Shown here in pieces: positions 52,268-64,000 of a stretch of 64,000 nt of DNA. Below the pieces are notes generated by a model, which worked only from the letters and a program-made list of their open reading frames with translations, was not told the DNA's origin and searched no databases. Source of the stretch: Diphasiastrum complanatum (taxonomy: Eukaryota; Streptophyta; Lycopodiopsida; Lycopodiales; Lycopodiaceae); NCBI GenBank assembly GCA_029204225.1, contig CM055112.1:26394795-26458794 (forward strand). The letters are read 5' to 3'. How positions within the stretch are numbered: the stretch's first letter is position 1; every line of letters begins with the position of its first letter. A program made the position numbers and the translations under genes.

Positions 52268-52286
52268 TGGCGCTGTTGCCGAGGAG
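52268..52286 (+). other. Primer-binding site, gypsy Asp-tRNA type
   Basis: TGGCGCTGTTGCCGAGGAG differs from the usual Tat/Athila PBS by a few transitions. It follows CTACAATTT at the end of the LTR. Confidence 0.75.
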
Positions 52287-55200
52287 CTACGCCAATTTTT
52301 CATTTTACAACATGTATTTGATTGATGAATTGATGTTAGCTTGCATTTAGTCATCTTGTTTTGGCAAAATAGAGTTAAAATTGTATTTCAGAGTTAATTT
52401 GGGAGAGATCTTTCCTGATTTGTGTGGATTTTCTTGTTTGAAATCTAATTTGATTGTTGGGCAGGGAAAGCCATACAGATCACCATTCTTAAGATCCATT
52501 TGGATTTGAAAAAATCAGATCAAACAATAAAAATCGTTTATTTCTATCATATTGGTGAAAAAGGAGGCAAAATCGTCATCAGTCTTGATAACTTTGTGTT
52601 CCTTTTGCAACCAACATTTGCCGACTTGTAGATAGTACCACCTTCATACAGAGAATCTTCAGTTTGAAGGGCAAATGTTACATCCCAACCGATTTACAAA
52701 AACCACCAAAAACAATTTTCAAACCCTAAAATACAAAAGTATACAAAAAATCAATTGTCGCATGTTCTACTGTACCTAGATCTAATCCAGATCTATCTAC
52801 TGCCAAATTGGTGAAGGCTAAAACTAAAAATAGAAGGCTAAAGTGACTATTCATCTAGTTGCGAGTAACCTTTTGTAGAAATTTTAACATCTTACTATAA
52901 AAATATCAGTTTTCTAAGAGGAACCTTTGCCTGAGTAGAGTCAGTCCAACATACTGTTTTTGGTAATCAGTAAGTTGGGCTAACCTTAAGTCAAGGTCAG
53001 TTGTCATATTGATCTATTTTTGTCAAATAAGTGCTCTTTTTTGCAAAAATAACAGTATCGCTCTTGATCCTTCGCTTGAACTTTCGTCGACTTGTCTGAG
53101 ATTTCTAAATATAGTATTTCATCATTTTTACGTTCAGAGAAGGTTAGATCTATCAAGATCATCCAAAAGGTCGATTTTAGTCCTCGCCAAGCTACAAAAA
53201 CCATTGTTCACCAAAAAAAGGGTGTCTAAAAAGCGATTGAAAGTGCACATCCTTTTGCTTGTGTTCTAAAAATATTTTATCTTGGAGTGTGGAGAAGCTT
53301 GGTCATTTCAAGAGGCGTTCTATCTCATGGATATTTTCAACATCTCCCAAGTGTGCTAAGAGTTTGGCAAAAGAATCCTTGGCAAGCTCAATAGAGGCAT
53401 TGATAATCTATTGTCTGATAAAGAGAAATGTAAGGTGTGCGTTGAACACATCTCTAGCAAGTTTATGTAGCCACATGAAGAAAGCATTCATTTGCTTTTG
53501 GAGGGATGCACCAGGAAAGAACTTGCCTAAGTTGTTCATCATATACGAGATGGTGTGGTCAAACCAAATAATAGACGACTTGTTTTTGCATTTGTCACCA
53601 CATCTACATTTGAAGAAAGGTCATTTTCAAATCCGTATTCTAGCTTGGTGAAGGTTCATTCTATTGAAGTCAGTTTCAAAGCGTCCTCTGATTCTGGCCT
53701 AGGTTTGCTCATAAGGCAACGAGAGGGTTCGAATTTGTTCATGCGAATAATAGTATCAAAGGCTACTAGTGCTTCAAGAGGGGGATTTTTATGTAATGCG
53801 ATAGATTTTCAGACTTCTATTTCTTTTTCAGTAAGATGTGACATCAAGATCCAAAGATCAGTGGGCACAGGAGCAATAAAGTTCATAGTAGGAAGGCTTC
53901 AGAGTTTATAGGCAGTGAGGGCGAATTTGAGTTCAATGATTCTTGTGGGTACAAAGGGGATTTGACAGTTTTTGGATTGACAGAACTCATAGGTAGATTG
54001 GTCACCAATGTCACATATATCTTGTGAAAACAATTCTAGCTAGAAAGTAGTGTCCTCATCAAGGTCATCTAGGAAAACGAAAGGTTGTGGCGATAAGGGA
54101 GCATCAAGGGTGGCAGATTGAGTATCAACAAGAGAATTACCATTTTCTTTCTCTAGACAAGCAAAGACTTTTCTAATATGTAGATTGTAAAACATTTCTT
54201 CTTCCTCAAAACTCTCAACAAAATCATTAAAACTGCCAAAAAGATTCTCTACCAAACTCAAAGTACCCTTCTTTTTAACAAACTCCAGATAGATTTTGAC
54301 CCAGTCCAAAGTCTCCAAGAGATCAGTCTAGCACAAAATCTTATCCTCAAGTCCAGCAGAAGAACAAGTATCCCTATCAATGTCAATGATAAAAGCATGC
54401 ATCAATACGGCCTTTTCCATACAACAAATACGCGTCTATATAAAATGGTTAGGTGGAGGTAGGGGATCCCCATAAGCCAAAGAAGCAGCATCTTGAAATC
54501 TCTTGTGGACTAAAACATGAAAATAGACCTTTGTTAGCTTATGAATCGGAACTATCCCAACCAAGGAATAGTCAGAGTTACACCTCAAGGATGCAGAGAG
54601 AGAGTTACACAGTTTCACATAGTTCCTCTTGACAAAGCAAGACTAAACCCTTTGAAGCCTTTATTCATATTCCAACAAGGTAAAGTAAAGCTGAAAAGTA
54701 AAATATAGTACTGAAAAATACCTTAAAGCATAACCACTTTTAAAATGTCCAGCTGATATATGCCACCATCCCACAACACAAAACCACACAAGTTAGTACA
54801 GTGGAGAAGACAGGTGTCATAGCTGAGCGTTAGTTGGTATCCATGTCCAAAAGAAGCTACACCAGTTAACAACATAAATAGCATTTTAAATCATAGTCCA
54901 GTCTTTCCAAATAGCAAAAAAAAGTTTAGCGATAGGCCAAACCCTAACATTACCATATCAGGGCTTGTGCCATGCTAATCAGTTTATGGGCATTGGTCCA
55001 TATCAGTTTATATTGTTTTGAGCTAAAGTATAAATAGTTTTTAACCGTATATATTTTAACTAGCTAAAAAATATGGTGTGGACCCGTGTGCTAGTCTTAG
55101 GGCAAATCCATGCCATTCTAACCCATGTGATTGTTGTTTCAAGAATTCACTAATCAATAGACAACCGAAAGGATAGCCTATCCATCTCTGGGACAGTAGA

Positions 55201-55289
55201 ACTTACTATGTGTTATCATTAGCAAAACCCATCATTCAAGCATATATATGAAATAGTGAGCTGATCAAAGAAATCAATCATTGCAAAAA
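52287..55289. other. Interior of the gypsy remnant, heavily decayed
   Basis: No clear RT or integrase is seen. On -, 53520-53300 gives GKFFPGASLQKQMNAFFMWL, HKLARDVFNAHLTFLFIRQ, stop, INASIELAKDSFAKLLAHLG, DVENIHEIERLLK; and 54318-54040 gives an acidic 92-codon frame (SLVENLFGSFNDFVESFEEE). These look like one degraded protein-coding region on -, opposite to the PBS, of unknown family. 54590-54990 repeats at 57475-57890. Confidence 0.4.
54590..54990. repeat. Dispersed repeat R1, copy 1
   Basis: CACATAGTTCCTCTTGACAA, GCCACCATCCCACAACACAA, TGTCATAGCTGAGCGTTAGT and GCTTGTGCCATGCTAATCAG align in order with 57478-57890. Confidence 0.6.
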
Positions 55290-56624
<1,335 letters not shown>

Positions 56625-56940
56625 TTACATTGATCCCATCATACTAGTGGACAACAGTGCAATAGGACCAACATAGTCAAGTTCCCATTTCTCAAACAGT
56701 GCTTGTGATAGAACCGCATGCAAAGGCTCATAATTATGCTTTGTAGGGCGATGTGCTCGTTGACATACATCACATGATTGAATAAATTTTCTGGTATCCT
56801 TATGAAGCGTAAGCCACCAACATCCTGATTGTAAAAGCTTTTGAACAGTGATATCAATTGAAAAATGTCCACCTCCCATCCCATCATGTGAAAACATAAT
56901 TAGATGAAGTACTTCATATGCCAACACATCTTCTTAGAAT
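56625..56940 (-). pseudogene. Ty3/gypsy integrase zinc-binding domain and core start
   Basis: On -: VLHLIMFSHDGMGGGHFSID, then KLLQSGCWWLTLHKDTRKFI, CDVCQRAHRPTKHNYEP, ending FEKWELDYVGPI. The H-x(n)-GGH and C-D-V-C pairs are the HHCC (H2C2) finger of gypsy integrases, and WELDYVGPI is the start of the catalytic core (first Asp kept). It is truncated on both sides. Confidence 0.85.
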
Positions 56941-56968
56941 ATCATCCATTCCACGACAATAAAATTTT

Positions 56969-57207
56969 CTAAGTGTTCCTTGCATGAATGTGAATTGGCT
57001 AAGCTCTTGGGGATGGGCTCTCACCTGTTGGCTGAGTTGGATGGCTTGCTTGGATGGAAGTTACTTGTCTTTAGTTGTCCAGTCTGGCATGGCGCCAGGT
57101 TGGCTTCTAGGACTCGTGACGAATCTTTGAGTCAGTTGTCCGATGTAAGTCAGACAACTTGCTTGGAATGGATGTTATTCTTTTGTAACAGCTTTGAGTT
57201 GGTTGAG
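56969..57207 (+). repeat. Fragment of element L LTR
   Basis: CTAAGTGTTCCTTGCATGAA, GGCTTGCTTGGATGGAAGTT, TCTGGCATGGCGCCAGGTTG and GTAAGTCAGACAACTTGCTT align with 29085-29330. It joins an H-type LTR fragment at its right. Confidence 0.8.
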
Positions 57208-57209
57208 CT

Positions 57210-57477
57210 GGTTAGAAAACAATCAACTCCATCAATCTTGCCAATGTAGAAAAATCAGCATCTACACATAAAATGAGATGCAAACTCTAATAGAACTTGA
57301 TCAAACATGAATCAAAACATAAAGTACTGTTGTTGTCCGTACATTTACAGCAAGATACTGTATTTCACACTTGTGGATCTATAAATAACAATTATTGATC
57401 ATTCTACACATAGAATTGCAAGATATCACAAGTATAGAGCACCAATGGATTGTAGAACCCAAGAGAACCATGTATAT
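57210..57477 (-). repeat. Fragment of element H-type LTR
   Basis: CACATAAAATGAGATGCAAA, CAATTATTGATCATTCTACA and AGAACCATGTATATGAG align with 21110-21370. The central palindrome has decayed to TTCACACTTGTGGA. Confidence 0.8.
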
Positions 57478-57890
57478 GAGAGAGAGAGAGTAACAAGATT
57501 TCACATAGTCCCTCTTGACAAGTCAAGACCAAACCTTTTGAACCCTTCAATTTATAGCATAACAGGTAAAAATACAACTGTATAAAGTTTAACAGTATAG
57601 AGTACCATAAAGCGAAGCAAGTTTTAAGACACTCAGCTGTTACCTGCCACCACCCCACACAACAAAACTGCACAAGTTAGTCGCGTGAGGAAGACAGATG
57701 TCATAGCTGAGCATCAGTTGTTATCCATGTTCGAAACAAGATTCACTACTTTATCAACTAAATTGCATTTATAACAAGTAGGTCCAATCTTCTTGATCAT
57801 TTACTTCATTACTAAGCAATACATTCTGCTCTTTAATTAAGTCGTATCAGGGCACAAGCCATGCTGATCAGTACAAGAGCAAAAGAAATG
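57478..57890. repeat. Dispersed repeat R1, copy 2
   Basis: Aligns in order with 54590-54990 (see copy 1), including CACATAGTCCCTCTTGACAA, TGTCATAGCTGAGCATCAGT and CACAAGCCATGCTGATCAG. Confidence 0.6.
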
Positions 57891-58504
57891 TATTAGGTTC
57901 ACATCTACATTTTACATGTAAGCAACTATTCTTCACTATACAAATGGACACAGACATGACTATCGCCACAGCACTAGGTACTAGAGCACCTCCATGCTAT
58001 GCTAGCCCCCATGGATATCCCGTAACCGGAATATGAAACTACTCAATTCTCTTCTAGCACTTATACCAAGCAAATCAACACATAGAATCATGAAAATCTT
58101 GATCAACATATGATCTATCCTCAATCCAATGACTCTTGACACTTCCTAAGATTGAAACACACTCAAATGAAGTTCAGTAACCTCACTATTTAGAGATCAT
58201 ATCAAAATTAGGGTTATGACAAAATCACAAAAAATTTAAATATTTCAAAATCTATATGCAAATGTTGAAAACTTGATATGCAATCTATTAGCCACCACTT
58301 AGGCTATTCCAGTGATCCAAAAATTGGCCAAATCTAGCACGTATGGTGTGAAATCAGAACTGATCAAGATTATAACTCTATATAGGAATTTGATCTACAA
58401 AAGGTCCAAACTACAAATGCAAGAAACTCAATTTTGGTGTAGAATCCAATCTAGCATGCCCTAGCATTGATATCTTCTCCAAATCATTAATAAATTGTGA
58501 TTTA
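57891..58504 (-). other. Leader sequence of an H-family copia element
   Basis: 58050-58330 is the reverse complement of 12640-12850 and 58376-58480 matches 20906-21010. The order shows the undisturbed leader, with ~70 bp between the two blocks that element H has lost. No gene is seen at 57891-58050. Confidence 0.65.
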
Positions 58505-58820
58505 TGTGAAAGATTTAACTAGTTTGATCATTTTGTCAATATTTTCATATTTGGCATAATGAGGCCAAAACTTGTTTTAGACTTAGAGATTGATTCATTA
58601 GTCTAAATTTCATTTGAATAAACACTTTTTGAAAGTGTGGGAAAGTTTGGAGGCGAGTTTTAGGAGATTCAAATTTGAATAGCTGGGTACATTGAATCTA
58701 GACCCAAAAAAATAGTAGGGTTAGCATTTTGGAGGGAAAGCCAAGTGGCCAAATAGGGTTTGAACCTATTATAAATGGATGTAACTGATGGTGAGAGTGA
58801 TCTTCTCTGTTCTCTATCTC
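58505..58820 (+). repeat. H-type LTR start, + orientation, truncated
   Basis: TGTGAAAGATTTAACTAGTT and TGTTTTAGACTTAGAGAT through GCCAAGTGGCCAAATAGG are the reverse complement of the right end of 21034-21678. It is cut at about 58820 by element E. Confidence 0.8.
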
Positions 58821-60632
58821 ATTTCAAAATAATATGCTTTCCCCAATGACATGGTCTTCATTGGGTCACACAGGTCGCTGTGAATGAGTTCCAGCGGTTT
58901 CTTAGCTCTTGCAGCTCCACCTTTCTTGAATGTCTCCCTATGATGCTTTCCCATGACACATCTATCACATATTGCATGATGATCATCCTGCAATGCCGGT
59001 AACCCTATTACCATCTTTAGCTTCGCCATCAATCTCAAGCTCCCATAGTTCAAATGATCAAGTCTTTTGTGCCACAACTCAGATTGAGATGTTGTTGAGA
59101 TTGCCAAACCATATTCTCCTGGTTTTGCAGCATCCAATTTATAAAGGCCATAGTTACTATCTCTATAACCTTTCGTCACTACTTTATGATTGTGGTTCAT
59201 ATCCCTCATAAGACATCCATCCTTGACATATTCAACCTTAAGATGTTGATTAACCATTACTCCAACAGAAAGCAAACTCTTTTTGAGTTCAAGAACATAA
59301 AGCACATTAGGGATGTTCTTGATTTTACCATTCGGAAACTGCACAAGTACATTTCCCACACCCTGTATTTGGCATTCCTCCCCTTTGGCTTGAGTGACCT
59401 TATCCCCATCATGGATTGGTGATAATTTCTCAAACCAATCACGTTTCTCGGTCATATTCCTTGTGGCACCTGAATCTATGAACCATCTGACACCATCATC
59501 AACCTTGGGATGCCAATGTCGATGAGAAGACACTTGTCGCGTCATCTTCTCCATCATCTTCGGCAATGTTGCTTTGTTGAGTCACTTTTCCCGCCTTTAT
59601 GTCCGCTTTCTTCTTGTAACACTCACGTGCCCAATGACCCGGTTTGTGGCAATAGTAACATTTGCCTTTCTTCTTCTTTTTCTCTTTTGATGACGACTCT
59701 CCCTCGTCATCATCATCCTTGGATTTCTTGGGAATCCTTTTCCATCCTTTATGCTTGCCTTTAGCAAGCAAGGCTTGATCCTCCTATGGGATTTGCCTTG
59801 ACTTCACCACTTCGCGACGCTGCTCTTCCTGCAACAAACTACTAAAACTTGAAGTATGTATCAAACTGTAAAATAAACTAGGCTTACAATATCTAACACT
59901 CTCCCTTGAGCCTAGTTTATTTCATATGCATAGAGATTTTCTCTAAAAAAAACCCAAAATTTCAACACTTAAAGGTTTAGTAAGCATATCAGCTAGCTGG
60001 TAGCAAACAAATTGGTGAAGTTTTTGTTTGAGTTATCACCTATCAAATATGTCTGCACCTAGAGAATGTCAACATCCCTAATTGGTTCTCCAATTGCCAC
60101 AAGTTGATCTCTCAGCTCCTTTATCATGGTGAAGAAAGATCCCACTGATTCACTTCAAGAACATGGCCCGAGCTAGATTGCAAGTTTGAAATTGCATTCT
60201 AAGAGCTTCCCAAGCTCCCCTAGCCATCGTGGCATCACTTATATGTGATCACATGGTCTTTCACTGAAAGATTGATCAAGGACAATGCTCTCTGTGCCTT
60301 TTTATCAAAGGCCCTCATGTCACCTAGAGTGGTATTTGGCTGGACTTCAATACCTGCCACAATCTCCCATAACTCTTTCTCCATCAAAATGCTCTTCATT
60401 TTGAATTTCCAGATGTTATAGTTAGAAGCCCCATCAAGTTTGCTTGCATCGCCCAAAATTGCCTCATTGATGTTTGCCATTTCCAAACTACTTGAAACTC
60501 CACCTGTAGGCTATATAAGTGTATGCCAAAGCCAACCGTGATGTCAAAAATAAAAAATAATGACCTTCAATTTTTGGCTTACCAGGCCACCCGCCACTCT
60601 TTCACCAAATTGAAAGCCAAACTGGCGTCGCT
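58820..60632 (-). pseudogene. Element E: copia gag to integrase N-half (family of D)
   Basis: On -: leader from 60632, gag ATG at 60482 (MANINEAILGDASKLDGASN), EGESVGSFF-like remnants at about 60130, KGWKRIPKKSKDDDDEGESS, knuckle CYYCHKPGHWAREC (59680-59640). Protease is RWFIDSGATRNMTEKRDWFE and GVGNVLVQFPNGKIKNIPNV. The integrase finger is ELWHKRLDHLNYGSLRLMAK...HAICDRCVMGKHHRETFKK, ending IHSDLCDPMKTMSLGKAYYF at about 58820. A foreign insertion interrupts gag at 59832-60058. The rest of pol is missing on this strand. Confidence 0.88.
59832..60058 (-). mobile_element. Scrap of another copia 3' end inside element E gag
   Basis: On -: an RNase H tail HQFVCYQLADMLTKPL (about 60020-59970), then ~55 bp, the purine tract CTAGGCTCAAGGGAGAG (59899-59915 on +) and an LTR start TGTTAGATATTGTAAGCC (59898 leftward). 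E gag resumes at about 59830 (QEEQRREVVKSRQ). Confidence 0.65.
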
Positions 60633-60730
60633 TAATGGAACGTCTGTATTGAATCAACCTAATTTTAGTTGGAGTACTAGGATTAAGGAGGGGTTGATTA
60701 AGTTATATGCAACAAAGGAAAAACCTGCTA
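60633..60730. other. Junction sequence between elements E and F
   Basis: About 100 bp with no match elsewhere in the window, separating the - strand 5' half (E) from the + strand 3' half (F). Confidence 0.4.
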
Positions 60731-62481
60731 GAAGTAAGAGATGATTCTTGGACACTCCTTGGGATACATACTCACCAAGAAGTGTATGACCAGACTCTAA
60801 GGTACCCAAATGGTACGAGAAGATAATGAAAGATGCGAAGACGAATCAACTTGGATTTAGTTTGCAGGAAGAAGTGAGAAGATTAATGCGAGAAAGGAAA
60901 GCTCCTGATCATTATCATGTGAACTATGCCCTAATGAGCGACATTTTGGAGTGTCGAGAGCCATCAACTTTTGATGAGTCAAAGGATTTCAAAGAGTGGC
61001 AAAGTGAAATGGAAGAGGAGATGGAATCATGGTACATGGGAGTTGGTTGATATAGCACATGGAAAGAAACCCATTGACAACAAATGGGTATATAAAACAA
61101 AGTTTTATGCGAATGGCACAATCGCAAAGCATAAGGAACACTTAGTGGTGTGAAAGGCTATGAGCAAAGTAAAAGGATTGACTATGAGGAGACATTTGCT
61201 CTAGCGGCTAAGTGGACTACGCTACACCTAATCATTGTCTTAACATCCCATTTTGGGTGGAAGATTCATCAAATGGATGTGAAATCTGCACTTTTAAATG
61301 GTGACTTAGAAGAGGAAGTATACATGCTCCAACCATAAGGCTTTGTTTTGAAGGGACAATAACATAACATATGCAAGCTACACAAAGCACTCTATGGTTT
61401 GAAGCAAGCACCACATGCATGGTATGGACGTATTGATCATTACTTTCTCTCTCACGAGTTTATGAGAAGAAGTTCAGATCCAAATCTTTATCTTCTTATA
61501 AACAATGATAGCATTGCCTAGGTTGTGCTTTATGTTGATGATATAATTATCACAGGCAATGACGAGAATCTCATTCACTCCATCAAAGCCAACTTGTGCA
61601 AGCAATTTGAGATGACATATTTAGATCATGTGCATTATTGCTTGGGGGTTGAAGTATGGCATAATGGCAATGACATCAGGCTATGTCAAAGCAAATATGT
61701 TCGCGATATTATAGAGAGATTCCACATGATAGAGTGCAAACTTTTCATCACTCCATGCAAAGCTAGTAAGAAGTTGTCTTGTATTGATTATAGTGGTCAA
61801 GTTGACGCTACACTATTTCTTCAACTAGTTGGAAGTTTGATTTATCTTACGACTACTCATCTTGATATTTGCTATGTTGTGAGCTTGATTAGTCAATTTA
61901 TGTCATCACCCACTTTGGATCATTGGAAAGCCGTGAAAATGATCTTGAGGTACATGAAGGGCACACCTAACCTTGGCTTGGTTTATAGGAAGCAAAATAC
62001 TTTACCTAGGTTACAAGGTTATGTTGACATTGATTCGGCTGGCAATATAGATGATAGAAAGTCAATTCATGGTTATGCTTTAAACTTTGGAAATGGCTAT
62101 TTTTCATGGCCTAATAAGAAGCATGACACCATTTCTCTGTCATCGACAGAAGCTGAGTATAAAGCGTTAAATTTTGCTACTCAAGAAGCTGCCTGGCTAC
62201 AAAGATTATTGAGTGAGATTCGTATAAAGCAAACACACCCAACTATTATCTTCAGTGATAGCCAAAGCGAGATACAGTTGGCCAAAAATATAATCTTTCA
62301 TGCAAGAACTAAACACATTGAAATAAAATATCATTTTGTGCGTGAAAAGTTACAATCTGAAGATATTAGTGTTACACAATGCTCTACAATGTTGCAACTT
62401 GTTGATATATTCACAAAAGCCTTATGGAAAGACAAGTTTGAGACTTTTAGAACTAAGCTTGGCATAGAAATGGTTATGTAA
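60731..62481 (+). pseudogene. Element F: copia integrase tail, RT and RNase H (family of D)
   Basis: Begins at the linker (RSKR, LDTPWDTYSPRSV) and YHVNYALMSDILECREPSTF, continuing the order of D. RT: GKKPIDNKWVYKTKFYANGT, YEETFALAAKWTTLHLIIVL, HQMDVKSALLNGDLEEEVYM, ALYGLKQAPHAWYG and LYVDDIIITGNDENLIHSIK. The RNase H frame is open from 61525 to 62481 with YVDIDSAGNIDDRKSIHGYA, SLSSTEAEYKALN, FSDSQSEIQLAKNIIFHART and TKALWKDKFETFRTKLG. Frameshifts are at about 61035 and 61150, with stops near 61338 and 61521. Confidence 0.9.
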
Positions 62482-62586
62482 ATTTTTTTTCTTTGTCAAT
62501 ACTAAAGTATAATACTATCATGGAGGTATGTTCCATGAATAGAATAAGTCTTAGATCAAGCGAGACGTTGATTATTGAGGGAGAGA

Positions 62587-62846
62587 GTTAAATTAGCAAT
62601 AATTGACATGTGATTTCTTTATGGCTACTTTCTAAGTTTGACGATGACATATTATACTTAGTGCTAGAATTATCGGGCCAATTCTTTTATGAGCCCATGT
62701 TGAGCACTTAAGTTGCATTTCTTTGTACTTGTGATGATAAAGTGTGTATATACAGTTGTTGGTGAGCAATTCTATTTGTCTAGTCTCGAAGTACTTGATG
62801 CTATACTATGGTGATTGAACCAATTGGTTTGTGTTGTGTTGTCAAC
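62587..62846 (+). repeat. 3' LTR of element F (260 bp), GTTAA...TCAAC ends
   Basis: It follows the purine tract TTGAGGGAGAGA (62574-62585). GTTAAATTAGCAATAATTGA, GCTAGAATTATCGGGCC and TATACAGTTGTTGGTGAGCA align with the LTRs at 42984 and 8750. The G-box region of those LTRs is lost here. Confidence 0.8.
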
Positions 62847-63369
62847 TATTTTGAAGAGTGATTAGGTTGGGAGCTTAAAATTTTAGATTTTTTATGTTTC
62901 ATGAAACTAAGATTTTAAAAATCAGTATCTCAATGCTAATTCCTTCCTTTACAAGATCATTATTCCTTATCATTGGAGTTTGCTAAAAAGAGCATCAATT
63001 GCTTGCAAAATAGTTAAATTATTCTATTAGCCCTTTAGTCAAGGAGGTGGACCTTCTCCACCATGAAAACAATTTTCACTTCGTTTTATCACATACTGTT
63101 CTTGTAATTTTTTTACACAAAAAAAAGGTATCTTTCTTTAACATGCACCTTTTGATGCCGGAAGGTGATTTTATATATTAAAAAGAAAAAGATTGATACA
63201 TGGATTTTGTCTTAAGAGGCACCAATATTTTTGTCATAAAACAGTAGAAACTAGTTTGCGAGTTCATTCAATCTCATTTTTTTCCTCACTGTTCAACCTC
63301 TATATTTGCTCAAATGTGTAAAAGAATGGCTGGCCCTATCAACAAAGTTTGAATTAAAGTAGAATCATT
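62847..63369. other. No supported gene
   Basis: AT-rich stretch between two retroelements, no coding or repeat match seen. Confidence 0.5.
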
Positions 63370-63618
63370 GTGTTACTGTACTATGGGTCCTATCAGTGGA
63401 TAAGGATCAGTTGGCCTCGCCACGAGGCAAGTCGACGGGACACACGTCCCGCCAATGGCAACCTGGGTCATGCATGGGTTGCCTGAGTGAACAACTATAT
63501 GTACAGTGTAATTTCATTTTGAGAAATATAGTTGCTATGTGAGCTTGCTATAAAGAGTGTCTTCTGTCTGTGTTACTGTGTAGCATGATCTGTGTTCCTG
63601 TGCAAAGCCAATTCTAAG
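63370..63618 (+). repeat. 5' LTR of a copia element entering the right edge
   Basis: The right end is set by the PBS at 63620. The left end is a guess at TGTGTTACTGTACTATGG (63370). It contains three consecutive perfect-stem hairpins at 63414-63428, 63436-63451 and 63457-63483. Confidence 0.6.
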
Positions 63619-63619
63619 T

Positions 63620-64000
63620 TGGTATCAGAGCCGTACAGGGAGTGTACACAGTACATCATCGTCGTTGAAGAGAGCTTCGGAAAAACTGTCTTCTGAGAGT
63701 TCGAGGTTTACAGCGGGTTGAAGACAGAAAGAGAAGCAATGGTGCACGGTTTCTAGTTTATAAAGGATTGCTAAGCTTAGCAGAGGGATTATTAGCCTGT
63801 GCATAGCATCAGATAGGGAAAAAATTAGTGCAAAATTGATAATTTTGAAGCCAACTGAAAATTGAAACCGGGTTTGGGATTACGATTTTTATACATAACT
63901 GGTGATTTCTTCGCTGTTTGTGCACCGTTTTGGATGCCTTAAGGAAAAGAAGGAAGTTAATCACATTGTCAACCAGCCATGAAGAGATTGTGAGGTTTAT
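63620..64000 (+). other. PBS and leader of the right-edge copia element
   Basis: TTGGTATCAGAGCCGTACAG (63619 on) is an initiator-Met-tRNA-type PBS. The remaining 370 bp to the window end is leader without coding. Confidence 0.75.

Overview
This 64 kb window looks like nuclear DNA of a land plant. The only host gene I can support is a five-exon nucleotide-sugar transporter of the plant URGT (UDP-rhamnose/UDP-galactose transporter) type at 6017-8114, with short GT-AG introns. Almost everything else is layered, mostly broken LTR-retrotransposon DNA: Ty1/copia elements primed by initiator Met tRNA (PBS TGGTATCAGAGC-like), Ty3/gypsy fragments, and several short or non-autonomous LTR elements. The exact species cannot be read from the sequence.

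Layout. 1-3440: two decayed copia fragments on +, joined abruptly. 3485-4400: a gypsy integrase scrap, polypurine tract and LTR start. 4402-5170: a 42-bp hairpin repeat and G-box-like sites upstream of the transporter. 6017-8114: the transporter; its 3' flank carries a ~270-bp duplication. 8750-9963: copia 3' half on -. 9990-11118 and 21679-22680: one gypsy pol split by a 10.56 kb copia element ('H', 11119-21678). Inside H the leader-gag-protease-integrase block is inverted, and that block is itself interrupted by a young 5.56 kb non-autonomous element ('I', 13734-19288, 5-bp TSD AGTGC, LTRs differing at 3 of 647 positions). Element I encodes gag plus a long unrecognised reading frame ('ORF-X') in place of pol.

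23246-31130: a 26-bp tandem repeat, a degenerate ORF-X copy, then a copia integrase on - ('K') split by a 5.7 kb compound insertion. That insertion is an array of miniature LTR elements (TRIMs). The first family carries a tRNA-like cloverleaf inside its ~150-bp LTR. A second TRIM family lies within the array, and one of its LTRs is interrupted by a 4.4 kb coding-free LTR element ('L', TSD CATTG). 32601-33060: a third TRIM. 33143-40664: a full-length copia on - ('P', TSD AGAAA) with a scrambled interior. 40740-49548: further copia pieces, including element 'D' with 252-bp LTRs ending GTTAA...TTAAC. 51170-56245: remnant of a Tat/Athila-like gypsy element with long (GA)n tracts in both LTR-like repeats. 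56250-62846: fragments of L and H LTRs, and a head-to-head broken copia (E on -, F on +). 63370-64000: the start of another copia element, with three hairpins in its LTR.

The genes do not form a host pathway. The window is mainly a record of nested insertion, internal inversion and trans-mobilised elements. The most unusual items are the TRIM with a tRNA-like LTR (24247-29956), the gag+ORF-X element I with related ORF-X copies elsewhere, and a 10-bp palindrome CACACGTGTG that recurs exactly seven times, mostly in LTRs of different families.
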